The translations under genes were made by a program, and so were the position numbers. Shown in pieces: positions 15,728 to 23,552 of a stretch of DNA of 64,000 nucleotides. Location of the stretch: assembly GCA_002356435.2 (NCBI GenBank), contig AP018040.2, positions 3,286,001 to 3,350,000 on the forward strand, written 5' to 3'. The first letter of the stretch is position 1, and every line of letters starts with the position of its first letter. Under the pieces are notes generated by a model. The model was not told the origin of the DNA, ran no database searches, and saw only the letters and a list, made by a program, of their open reading frames with translations. Source of the stretch: Petrimonas sp. IBARAKI. Lineage in GTDB: Bacteria; Bacteroidota; Bacteroidia; Bacteroidales; Dysgonomonadaceae.

Positions 15728-16284
15728 TCCGACAGTTGTTTGAAAAAATCCCAAATCACTATTCCCGCCGTAACCGAAACATTCAGTGAGTGCTTGGTAC
15801 CGTATTGCGGAATTTCGATGCAGTTGTCCGAAGCATCAACAACTTCCTGTTGCACACCATGTACTTCATGTCCAAGGATAACGGCATATCTTCTCCGCCG
15901 GTCCAACGTCAGGGTTTCCAACGAAAGGCTGTTCCGGGTCTGCTCTATGGAAAAAACGGTATACCCGTTCGTTTTCAATTCTTTAATCGCCGAAATAGGT
16001 TCCGCGAAATACCTCCATTTCACCGAATCTTCAGCACCCAGTGCCGTTTTATGAATTTCGGCATCGGGCGGTGGGGCAGCAATGCCACAAAGGATAATCT
16101 CCTCCACCCGGAAAGCATCGCATGTGCGAAAAACCGAACCGATGTTGTGCCGGCTGCGCACATTGTCCAACACCACCACCAAGGGAATTTTGGGTGCTTC
16201 TCGAAATTCTTTAACACTTATTCTGTTGAGTTCCTCAACGTTGAGTTTTCTTCTGTACATCATCTCTGTTTCTCTCCCCATCAC
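15724..16284 (-). CDS. TrmH/SpoU-family RNA 2'-O-methyltransferase
   Basis: 186 residues; start could also be one of the ATGs at 16263 or 16260, which would remove 7-8 non-conserved residues. SPOUT-fold motifs are all present: LDNVRSRHNIGSVFRTCDAF (motif 1), AVILGHEVHGVQQEVVD (motif 2) and IEIPQYGTKHSLNVSVTAGIV (motif 3), which make the knotted SAM site. The enzyme methylates a ribose 2'-OH in tRNA or rRNA; the exact target is not visible. It is the second-last gene of the minus-strand polysaccharide transcript, 17 bp after the glycosyltransferase, so its location there may be incidental. Confidence 0.88.
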   Translation of the reverse strand: MMGRETEMMYRRKLNVEELNRISVKEFREAPKIPLVVVLDNVRSRHNIGSVFRTCDAFRVEEIILCGIAAPPPDAEIHKTALGAEDSVKWRYFAEPISAIKELKTNGYTVFSIEQTRNSLSLETLTLDRRRRYAVILGHEVHGVQQEVVDASDNCIEIPQYGTKHSLNVSVTAGIVIWDFFKQLSE

Positions 16285-16301
16285 TTAAGAGAAAGGGGAG
16301 G

Positions 16302-17039
16302 TTATTTTTCAGGTTTTATTACGGCTCGCACTGCAAACCAAACATGGTGAAGGAAAGTTGACACCTGTCCGTAATGCTTCACCATGATCCGGTACCGCTC
16401 CTTGAGCGAGGCCTTCCGGTTGGCCGTAGTTATTCCCTCGTTCAGGTAATTAATAAGCGTCAGGTGTGTATTACGGATGTAGCGGGATTTTCTCATCATG
16501 CGGATGCACCAGTCCACATCGGCAGAAAAACGATAATTCAGGTCGTAAGGCTCAAAAATCGATTTCTTGACCATAAACGCCTGATGGCACACCAGCATTC
16601 CTTGTTTAAAACTTTTCCAAGAAAGGGTTTCGGGTGCACTTAGTCGACGCATAAACAAAAATTCCCCGTTATCACCGACAATAGCCGTTTCACCATACAA
16701 GATGTCAGGGGCCGAAGCGGGTTCGAAAGAATTCATCATGTTCTCTACTGTCTCCGGCAGAAAAAACATATCACCTGCATTTAAAAAGCAAAGATAGTCA
16801 CCCGTAGCCATCGTTACGGCTTTATTCATTGCGTCGTACAACCCGTTGTCCGGCTCACTCTTCCATTTCAGTTTGGGATTCTCATACTGCTGGATCAACG
16901 CAAGGGTATTGTCTTTCGATTTTCCGTCCACAATAATATGTTCCACATACGGATACGTTTGTTCGCGAACACTTTTCAGCGTCCGTTCCAACGTTTTTCC
17001 TGCGTTGTAGGTAACGGTTATTACGGAAAGCGATTTCAT
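16302..17039 (-). CDS. Glycosyltransferase family 2
   Basis: 245 residues. GT-A fold signature: SVITVTYNAGKTLERTLKSV at the start, VDGKSKDNTL, then EPDNGLYDAMNKAVTMATGDY and the DxD-like region LNAGDMF. HQAFMVKKS and FSADVDW fit family 2 enzymes related to WcaA-like colanic acid transferases. It adds a sugar from a nucleotide donor at the cytoplasmic face of the inner membrane during surface-polysaccharide assembly. Its start overlaps the upstream methyltransferase stop by 4 bp. Confidence 0.9.
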   Translation of the reverse strand: MKSLSVITVTYNAGKTLERTLKSVREQTYPYVEHIIVDGKSKDNTLALIQQYENPKLKWKSEPDNGLYDAMNKAVTMATGDYLCFLNAGDMFFLPETVENMMNSFEPASAPDILYGETAIVGDNGEFLFMRRLSAPETLSWKSFKQGMLVCHQAFMVKKSIFEPYDLNYRFSADVDWCIRMMRKSRYIRNTHLTLINYLNEGITTANRKASLKERYRIMVKHYGQVSTFLHHVWFAVRAVIKPEK

Positions 17040-17761
17040 TTGCGGGCGTAAACAACAATAAACGGCGAAAGGAACCGTCCCTTCACCGGAAAAAGTTTAA
17101 CGGCATAACTCAACATTTTCACCCATTTTCGGATACGCTTATTTTTGGGTTTCGGCTCCAGCCAAAGCATAGGCTTCCCCAGGTATTCAATTTCAACCTC
17201 CTTTAAATCGAATTCCTGCATAATGCCTTTCAAACGTGGGATCTCCATCGATTTCAGGTTATGTGCTTCCAGATTTTCCCTATCCAACCATTGTTGTATT
17301 CTTCCGTTCAACCCGAGAAAATTAGGGACCAGCAGGAGTAAATGTCCGTTTTCCGAGAGCAAGTCCACGTGCCGTGCAATGACGTCGCGCGTGTCCTGAA
17401 AGTGTTCGATAAATCCCGATGAGAAGACTACATCGTATTTTTTTTCGGACGAAATTTCGAAAAAATCGCCATCAATACACCGGATGGTATGCTCCGGAAG
17501 ATTATTGACCGCCTCAAACTTACGGACGATAGCAGTATTCATGTAAAAGTCGAGTACGGTAACATCCGGAATACCCTGCTTGTAAAAATACGCCGCAAAA
17601 ATACCGGGAAAACCGCCGATTTCGATAAAACTTTTGGCTCCGCTGAGTTTCGGTATAAATTTTCCGAAAACCACGCTGCGAGGAATCTTGTCAAATTGAT
17701 AGTCCGACCAGTATGCCTCCCAGTGCGACTGATCGGTAATATTATTGGGATTGTTCTGCAT
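17036..17761 (-). CDS. SAM-dependent methyltransferase in polysaccharide cluster
   Basis: 241 residues. A class I Rossmann methyltransferase: SFIEIGGFPGIFAAYF stands for motif I (E/DxGxxxG), TVLDFY for motif II and KYDVVFSSGFIEHFQD for the post-motif region. It starts 20 bp inside the upstream glycosyltransferase gene and ends overlapping the next one, so it is translated with them. It probably methylates a sugar or glycan intermediate (inference from context). A C-terminal basic region (KNKRIRKWVKML) may touch the membrane. Confidence 0.8.
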   Translation of the reverse strand: MQNNPNNITDQSHWEAYWSDYQFDKIPRSVVFGKFIPKLSGAKSFIEIGGFPGIFAAYFYKQGIPDVTVLDFYMNTAIVRKFEAVNNLPEHTIRCIDGDFFEISSEKKYDVVFSSGFIEHFQDTRDVIARHVDLLSENGHLLLLVPNFLGLNGRIQQWLDRENLEAHNLKSMEIPRLKGIMQEFDLKEVEIEYLGKPMLWLEPKPKNKRIRKWVKMLSYAVKLFPVKGRFLSPFIVVYARK

Positions 17762-18974
17762 AAATCGTTAAATAGCGGTTGACAATTATTTCCTCTGCGT
17801 ATTCCGACAATACTTTTTTTCGGGCATTTTCCGAAAGCTGCCGGAAGTCAGCTTCAAAAAGGATCCACTGCAAACCTTGGGTTAAGTCATCAGCGTCCTT
17901 ATATTCGGCCACATATCCGTTTTTTCGGTGGTCAATCATTTCGGGGATTCCCCCGGTATTGAATCCAACACAAGGTGTACCGCATGACATAGCCTCCATA
18001 AGGGTATTCGGTAGGTTCTCCTGCAGTGAAGGTGTCACAAAAACATCGGCAGCATTATAAAGATCCGGCATTCTATCCGGGGCAACAAATCCGGTATTCA
18101 CGGACAAGGCCGGCAGTTGCTGTGCAATTTCGTTCCCGTTTGTCCCGGCAATCAGGAACAGCACCTCTTTGTTGTTAAGTCGTTTGCCGGCTTCTATCAA
18201 GTAGTCCATCCCTTTTCGTTTGTCGGAAGCTTTAACCGCGGCAAACAAAATAATCCTTTTGTCCGCAGGTAAGCCCAGTTTTTGTTTTGCTTCCTCCTTA
18301 TTTTTGGGAAAGTACCTTTGCGTATCGATGGGGTTTGGAATAGAAACTACCCGGCGTCCTGTTGTAAGTGGACTTTTTTCTGCTAGCCTTCCAAGCCACT
18401 GGCTGCAGGCCACAAATTCTATTTTTCCCTGATCGTATGCCGTCTGTTTTTTTCGAAAAATCCGGTGAGAAAGATCGTTCTCCAATGGAGCTTTCAAGTA
18501 TGGACAATTTCCGCATGAATGATGAAAGCGTGCACACGGTCCGGCATGATGACAAATTCCGGTGAAGGGCCACATATCGTGCATCGTCCACACCACCTTT
18601 TTACCGCTGGCAAGGATCTCTCCGATTTCGCTGATCGATAACATCCCCTGATTGATCCAGTGTAGATGAATAATGTCAGCTCGCTTAAATTCGGGAAGCC
18701 GGGTAACGGAAATTCCGGTATTGGCGATGGAAACATCAAAAAGGTTCTCCCGCGATAACCGGTTTTGCAAAAATATTTGTCCGCGCTCCCCATAAAAATG
18801 CAGGTTATTTTGAATTTTGCCGCCTGCTTGCATAATATACTCATTGTCAGAACGTTTATCACGAACCAGCATCTTCGCCCTTACCCCCTTGGCACGGAGA
18901 GCATTCATCAACCGGAAAGCTGCAATGGCTGCCCCGCCGTGAATATCGGATGTGCTGATTATAAGTACGTTCAT
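17742..18974 (-). CDS. Glycosyltransferase group 1 (GT4-like)
   Basis: 410 residues, GT-B fold. The N-terminal domain begins LIISTSDIHGGAAIAAFRLM; a Cys-rich stretch CHHAGPCARFHHSCGNCPYL (about residues 155-175) is typical of WcaC/colanic-type transferases. The C-terminal donor domain has GTNG, NAADVFVTPSLQENLPNT, EAMSCGTPCVGFNTGGIPE, with the catalytic E-x7-E arrangement. Overlaps wecB by 4 bp upstream and the methyltransferase by 20 bp downstream. Confidence 0.9.
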   Translation of the reverse strand: MNVLIISTSDIHGGAAIAAFRLMNALRAKGVRAKMLVRDKRSDNEYIMQAGGKIQNNLHFYGERGQIFLQNRLSRENLFDVSIANTGISVTRLPEFKRADIIHLHWINQGMLSISEIGEILASGKKVVWTMHDMWPFTGICHHAGPCARFHHSCGNCPYLKAPLENDLSHRIFRKKQTAYDQGKIEFVACSQWLGRLAEKSPLTTGRRVVSIPNPIDTQRYFPKNKEEAKQKLGLPADKRIILFAAVKASDKRKGMDYLIEAGKRLNNKEVLFLIAGTNGNEIAQQLPALSVNTGFVAPDRMPDLYNAADVFVTPSLQENLPNTLMEAMSCGTPCVGFNTGGIPEMIDHRKNGYVAEYKDADDLTQGLQWILFEADFRQLSENARKKVLSEYAEEIIVNRYLTIYAEQSQ

Positions 18975-20131
18975 GCTATTTCCAACATTTTCTCAACGAT
19001 ACGTTCACATGCCTTGCCGTCGCCGTATGGATTGGTTCTGGTTGACATAGAATAATAATAGCTATCGTCCGATAAAAGCCGGGAGGTTTCTGACACAATC
19101 AGGCTGTAGTTCGTTCCGACCAGCCTGACTGTCCCGGCCTCCAGTGCTTCGGGACGCTCCGTGGTATCCCGCATGACCAGAACCGGCTTACCTAAGCCTG
19201 GAGCTTCTTCCTGAATTCCTCCACTGTCGGTCAGGATCAACCTGCTCTTTTCCATGAGGTAGACAAAAGGCAGGTAATCCAGGGGTTCTATTAAATGGAG
19301 GTTTTCGTGCTTATCATCACTAAACACCTCACGAATGGTTTCGCGCACATTCGGATTAAGGTGCATTGGGTAAATGAAATGAGTTTCGGGGAACTTTTCC
19401 GATAACGTTTTTATTGCTTGGCAAATATGTGTAAATCCTTCACCAAAATTTTCCCTCCTGTGGCCGGTAATTAATACAAGTTGCGGGGTAAGGCTTCCGC
19501 CCATTTTTTCGGGCAACCCACTCCGGATTAGGGTTTCCTCGATCTCTTTCCGAAGGTTTTTATCGGTTTTTATTTTTTGAGTAACCCAATACAGCGCATC
19601 AATAACCGTATTTCCTGTTACTGAAATACTGTTTTCTTTGATTCCCTCATCCAACAGGTTCTGCTTGCTTAAGGGAGTAGGTGCAAAATTGTATGTGGCT
19701 ATCCGGCTTGTGATTTGACGGTTAATTTCTTCCGGCCAAGGGCTGTACATGTTGTGTGTTCTCAGCCCTGCTTCGACATGCGCTACCGGTATTTTCTGGT
19801 AAAAAGCAGCCAACGCGGTTACCGTGGAAGTGGCTGTGTCGCCATGTACAATCACCCAATCGGGTTGCGACTGCTTCAGCACATCCCTCATACCCGTTAA
19901 TATGCTGGATGTTATGTCGTATAAGTCCTGATTGCTTTTCATAACATTCAAGTCATAATCGGGTCTTATTTCAAACAGACGAAGAACCTGATCCAACATT
20001 TGCCGGTGTTGCCCGGTTACACAAACAAGAACATGAAATTTATCGGGATATTTCTGAAACTCCCTAATCAACGGAGCCATTTTTATAGCCTCGGGACGGG
20101 TTCCAAAAACAAGCATTATTTTTTTTCGCAT
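18971..20131 (-). CDS. wecB: UDP-N-acetylglucosamine 2-epimerase
   Basis: 386 residues from ATG 20131, which gives the standard family N-terminus MRKKIMLVFGTRPEAIKMAPL; the frame could extend to 20164 but would overlap the dehydrogenase gene. Motifs include HVEAGLRT, PEEINRQ, GHRRENFG, LTDSGGIQEEAPGLGKPVLVMRDTTERPE. It converts UDP-GlcNAc to UDP-ManNAc in the cytoplasm. The neighbouring gene oxidises UDP-ManNAc, so the pair supplies UDP-ManNAcA for a surface polysaccharide. Confidence 0.95.
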   Translation of the reverse strand: MRKKIMLVFGTRPEAIKMAPLIREFQKYPDKFHVLVCVTGQHRQMLDQVLRLFEIRPDYDLNVMKSNQDLYDITSSILTGMRDVLKQSQPDWVIVHGDTATSTVTALAAFYQKIPVAHVEAGLRTHNMYSPWPEEINRQITSRIATYNFAPTPLSKQNLLDEGIKENSISVTGNTVIDALYWVTQKIKTDKNLRKEIEETLIRSGLPEKMGGSLTPQLVLITGHRRENFGEGFTHICQAIKTLSEKFPETHFIYPMHLNPNVRETIREVFSDDKHENLHLIEPLDYLPFVYLMEKSRLILTDSGGIQEEAPGLGKPVLVMRDTTERPEALEAGTVRLVGTNYSLIVSETSRLLSDDSYYYSMSTRTNPYGDGKACERIVEKMLEIA

Positions 20132-20135
20132 ACCC

Positions 20136-21341
20136 TCATTTTTTAAAAACCCCACAGAAATCAAGGATCACCTTATCATCTCTGAAAATCAACTTCTTAA
20201 ACTCCTTATGAGCTACCAGAAACGCAACTATATCGGCCGTGTCATACGCTTCCGCATAATCGGTAAGCTTAAAAACCTTATGCGTCTCTATATTGGGCTC
20301 AACGATTAAGAAATCAGCGTTGTTATGCCCTTGCATTACTTTCGAGACAATGTATTTGGCAGGTGACTCCCTCAAATCTTCGATGTTCGGCTTAAAAGAA
20401 AGCCCCATCAAAGCCACAACAGGTTCCCGGCCTTCGCGTAAATTGAAATCCTTCATCGTGGAAAGAATTTTCTCTGAACACCAAAAAGCTTTGTAATTGT
20501 TTATTTCACGGGCCTTTCCTATCAGTTGAGACTCAATCGGAAATTCTGAAGTGATGAAATAGGGATCCACGGCAATACAATGTCCTCCCACCCCACTTCC
20601 GGGTTGAAGAATGTTTACACGGGGATGTTTGTTGGCTAGCTCGATCAGTTCCCAGACATTGATATGGGCTTTCTCACATATGATGGAAAGCTCGTTAGCA
20701 AAAGCAATCTGCACATCGCGAGAAGCATTCTCTGTCAGTTTACACATTTCGGCAGTACGCGCATTTGTCTTGTACAGGGATCCTTTCACAAAATGGCTGT
20801 AGAAGCCGGCAGCTTTTTCCGAGGATCCTTCGTCGATACCTCCTATCACACGGTCGTTGTGAATTAATTCATAAACGGTATTTCCCGGCAATACTCTTTC
20901 AGGACAATAACTCAAATAGATTTTATCTTTTAACGCAGGCTTTTCGGAATAAATCAACTCTGCCATCTTTTCCGTGGTGCCCACAGGGCATGTTGACTCA
21001 ATAATACACAAATCTCCTTCCTTCAAGTAAGGAAGAACGGTGGTGACAGCTGACTCCACGTACGAGACGTCGGGTTCATGATTTCCTTTAAACGGGGTGG
21101 GCACCACAATGACGTAAACATCACTTGTTTGCGGCTCAGTATATGCTTTAAGGGTTCCGTTGGAAGTGACTTTTTTGCATATCTTATCCAATCCGGGTTC
21201 TGAGAAATGAACTTTCCCGGAATTCACACTTTTCACTACTTCGGGATTAATGTCTACACCGATTACTTCAATACCGTTATCAGCCGCGATTACAGCTGTC
21301 GGCAAACCTATATAACCCAATCCAATAAAACAAGCTTTCAT
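20136..21341 (-). CDS. wecC: UDP-N-acetyl-D-mannosamine dehydrogenase
   Basis: 401 residues of the UDP-glucose/GDP-mannose dehydrogenase family. The NAD-binding start is CFIGLGYIGLPTAVIAADNG; the catalytic cysteine is in GVGGHCIAVDP; the C-terminal domain has MGLSFKPNIEDLRESPA. It performs the two-step NAD-dependent oxidation of UDP-ManNAc to the uronic acid. It lies 4 bp upstream of the epimerase gene that makes its substrate, with its own -7 element at 21365-21372. Confidence 0.92.
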   Translation of the reverse strand: MKACFIGLGYIGLPTAVIAADNGIEVIGVDINPEVVKSVNSGKVHFSEPGLDKICKKVTSNGTLKAYTEPQTSDVYVIVVPTPFKGNHEPDVSYVESAVTTVLPYLKEGDLCIIESTCPVGTTEKMAELIYSEKPALKDKIYLSYCPERVLPGNTVYELIHNDRVIGGIDEGSSEKAAGFYSHFVKGSLYKTNARTAEMCKLTENASRDVQIAFANELSIICEKAHINVWELIELANKHPRVNILQPGSGVGGHCIAVDPYFITSEFPIESQLIGKAREINNYKAFWCSEKILSTMKDFNLREGREPVVALMGLSFKPNIEDLRESPAKYIVSKVMQGHNNADFLIVEPNIETHKVFKLTDYAEAYDTADIVAFLVAHKEFKKLIFRDDKVILDFCGVFKK

Positions 21342-21364
21342 ATACTAATCCATTAATTCAACTA

Positions 21365-21372
21365 CAAAAATA
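21365..21372 (-). promoter_or_regulatory. -7 element upstream of wecC
   Basis: Minus-strand TATTTTTG; predicted start near 21358, 17 nt before the ATG. It lies in a 101-bp gap, the only sizeable one in the polysaccharide cluster, so an internal promoter is plausible. Confidence 0.4.
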
Positions 21373-21442
21373 AGCGTAAAATTCCTAATAAAACGGTTAA
21401 CGCCACATATATACCCATTTTCTTTGACGGGAGAAAGACAAA

Positions 21443-22651
21443 TCAATTCGATAAAATAGTTTTGTAGGCATTTACATACCTATCGCTGACCGTATCCAGG
21501 TTGACCTTATTTTTGATGATTTCGAAGGAATGTTCTCCCATTTTTTTTCTTAAGCCGGGATCATTAAACAGCGCAATTATCTTTTCGGACAGATCTACGG
21601 CATCATTTTCCCGGAAAAAGAATCCGTTACTCCCTTCGTAAACCAGATCCCGCTCGGTACCGTCACATACCGAACATATTACCGGAAGGGAGAACGTCAT
21701 GGCATCGTTGATGGACAACCCCCCCATTCCTGCCAAAACATAAACCGATGACGCCAAGAAGTATCTTCCTATCAATAAATTATCGTAAATCTCTCCGGTA
21801 AAAATAACTCGGCTGCCGATCTTCAAGTCACGGGCTTGTTTTTTCAGATTTTCCATTTCGGGGCCATCTCCTACGATCACCAACTCCGCACCGGGGAAAT
21901 GCGATAGTACTTTTGAAAAGGCGTCCATCAATAAATCCACCCTTTTCCATTTCACCAACCTTCCGATATGAATCATCCTGTGATCATTTTGAGGCAACAG
22001 AGGTTGTTCTTTGGACAGTTCTTGTCTGATCCGGAGCAATTCCTCGGAATTGTTTGAGTTGTAGGTAACAAACACCGACTTTTCGGATAGGTTATAAGTA
22101 GGCAAGATCTCTTTCCCTACAGACGAATAGACTACCGCACCATCAGCGTGAGAGTAACAGTATTTCCTGATTTCTGCAACGAGTTTCTGCCGTATGTGGA
22201 AAAACAACCCTTTATTCAGCAGGTTCATATCTTCATCGTATACAGGGTTTTCTTTGTAGAAGGAGCTGAGTTTTCCATAGGGTGGAACCTGAAAAGGGAT
22301 TTCGCGCATCACAAATTTGGATTTGGTCTCCTTTAAAGCTTTCCTTAATTCAGGTTGAGTGAAATACTGCAAGAAAAAAGGCCAGCCTACGACAAAAATA
22401 TCAGGCTTCTCTCTGTATATGATGGAAGGAAGTTCCCTGAAGCCGGTTTTGCCCAGCAGCGATTTTCTTTCTTCACTCGTTATAACCCTGTAATTTGCCA
22501 CCTCCCGGCCAATCACCCTTACGCCTTTTCCAATCATTGTACTTTTTTTCGGAGGAACAACCACCACAACTTCCACTCCTTTATCAGCCAGCTTATTCAA
22601 CAAAGCATTGGCATAAGGTGGAATTCCTCCAAAAACGTACAATACTTTCAT
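21443..22651 (-). CDS. Glycosyltransferase group 1 (GT4-like)
   Basis: 402 residues, GT-B fold. Starts MKVLYVFGGIPPYANALLNKLADKGVEVVVVVPP; the donor-sugar domain contains IHIGRLVKWKRVDLLMDAF, LVIVGDGPEMENLKKQA and GGLSINDAMTFSLPVICSVCDGTE. The enzyme probably extends the same polysaccharide for which UDP-ManNAcA is made. Unusually its mid region contains FMREIPFQVPPYGKL, close to that of some Bacteroidota capsule transferases. It follows the metallo-hydrolase gene by 12 bp. Confidence 0.88.
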   Translation of the reverse strand: MKVLYVFGGIPPYANALLNKLADKGVEVVVVVPPKKSTMIGKGVRVIGREVANYRVITSEERKSLLGKTGFRELPSIIYREKPDIFVVGWPFFLQYFTQPELRKALKETKSKFVMREIPFQVPPYGKLSSFYKENPVYDEDMNLLNKGLFFHIRQKLVAEIRKYCYSHADGAVVYSSVGKEILPTYNLSEKSVFVTYNSNNSEELLRIRQELSKEQPLLPQNDHRMIHIGRLVKWKRVDLLMDAFSKVLSHFPGAELVIVGDGPEMENLKKQARDLKIGSRVIFTGEIYDNLLIGRYFLASSVYVLAGMGGLSINDAMTFSLPVICSVCDGTERDLVYEGSNGFFFRENDAVDLSEKIIALFNDPGLRKKMGEHSFEIIKNKVNLDTVSDRYVNAYKTILSN

Positions 22652-22663
22652 TTACAGCGGAAT

Positions 22664-23491
22664 TTAAAATTCAATTTTCGAAGACAACACATTCCGGCGG
22701 AAAACGCCTAAATTTATATTCACTCCCACCTCTATACCTTTGCCGACAAGTTCATTCTTCACCGTCTCATATGCCAGATCGGGACTGTTGTTATCACCGC
22801 TCAGGTGGCAAAGCCAGATATTCCGGAGATGAGGTGAACAGTTGTTTGCCAAAAACTCAGCAGTCTGCCGGTTGCTCAAGTGTCCCGTTCCGTTACTGAT
22901 TCGCTGTTTAAGGAAATAGGGATACCTTCCGTTAAGAAGCATTTCTTCGTCGTAATTGCTTTCAATAACCAGGTGGTTAGCTTTTCCGGCGTAATAGGCT
23001 ACATCATCGGTTATAGCCCCGATGTCGGTTGCCAGTGTAAGCTTGTGATTACCGAACTCAAAAAAATAACCGGCATTGTCGCTGCTGTCGTGCGGGACAT
23101 CGAAAGCGGTAATCCTAAAATCTTCTATCTGAAACGACTCTCCCTTCTCTATAATTCGTTTAGTTGCACCGTTGATGGTGTTTTTAACAAGGGGACAGTT
23201 ACGAATGCCCCGGTGTACCTTCTCTGTAGCATAGACCGGTATATTAAGTTTTTCGCTCAGGTACCCTGCTGATTTTATGTGGTCGTAATGGTCGTGTGTC
23301 ACCAGAAGGGCGTAAATTGACGAAAAATCGATACCGTGATCACCCAATCTTTTTTTGATAATACGTGGCCCCAATCCAGCATCGATAAGCATCCCGTAGT
23401 GGCTGTTTCCCAGGTAATAACAATTACCGCAACTACCGCTGCCCAAACTGAAGAACGAGAATTTATCGGAAGAAAATAAGTTATGTTGCAT
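22664..23491 (-). CDS. Metallo-beta-lactamase-fold hydrolase, WalJ/YycJ-like
   Basis: 275 residues. Begins FSLGSGSCGNCYYLG, typical of the YycJ/WalJ group; the metal-binding motif is THDHYDHI, with further ligands in PHDSSDNAG and ATDIGA and a C-terminal WLCHLSGDNN. Family members are phosphodiesterase/exonuclease-like and have been linked to cell-wall and DNA maintenance; the substrate here is unknown. It heads the minus-strand transcript running into the polysaccharide genes, with a promoter almost touching the start codon (23503-23510). Confidence 0.85.
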   Translation of the reverse strand: MQHNLFSSDKFSFFSLGSGSCGNCYYLGNSHYGMLIDAGLGPRIIKKRLGDHGIDFSSIYALLVTHDHYDHIKSAGYLSEKLNIPVYATEKVHRGIRNCPLVKNTINGATKRIIEKGESFQIEDFRITAFDVPHDSSDNAGYFFEFGNHKLTLATDIGAITDDVAYYAGKANHLVIESNYDEEMLLNGRYPYFLKQRISNGTGHLSNRQTAEFLANNCSPHLRNIWLCHLSGDNNSPDLAYETVKNELVGKGIEVGVNINLGVFRRNVLSSKIEF

Positions 23492-23502
23492 ATTCTAACG
23501 GA

Positions 23503-23510
23503 CAAAGGTA
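23503..23510 (-). promoter_or_regulatory. -7 element for the WalJ-like gene
   Basis: Minus-strand TACCTTTG. Predicted start near 23496 leaves only about 5 nt before the ATG at 23491, so the mRNA would be almost leaderless. Confidence 0.5.
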
Positions 23511-23552
23511 CGAACAATTTATGATTTTTGTGCGTAATCCGACCTACCTTCG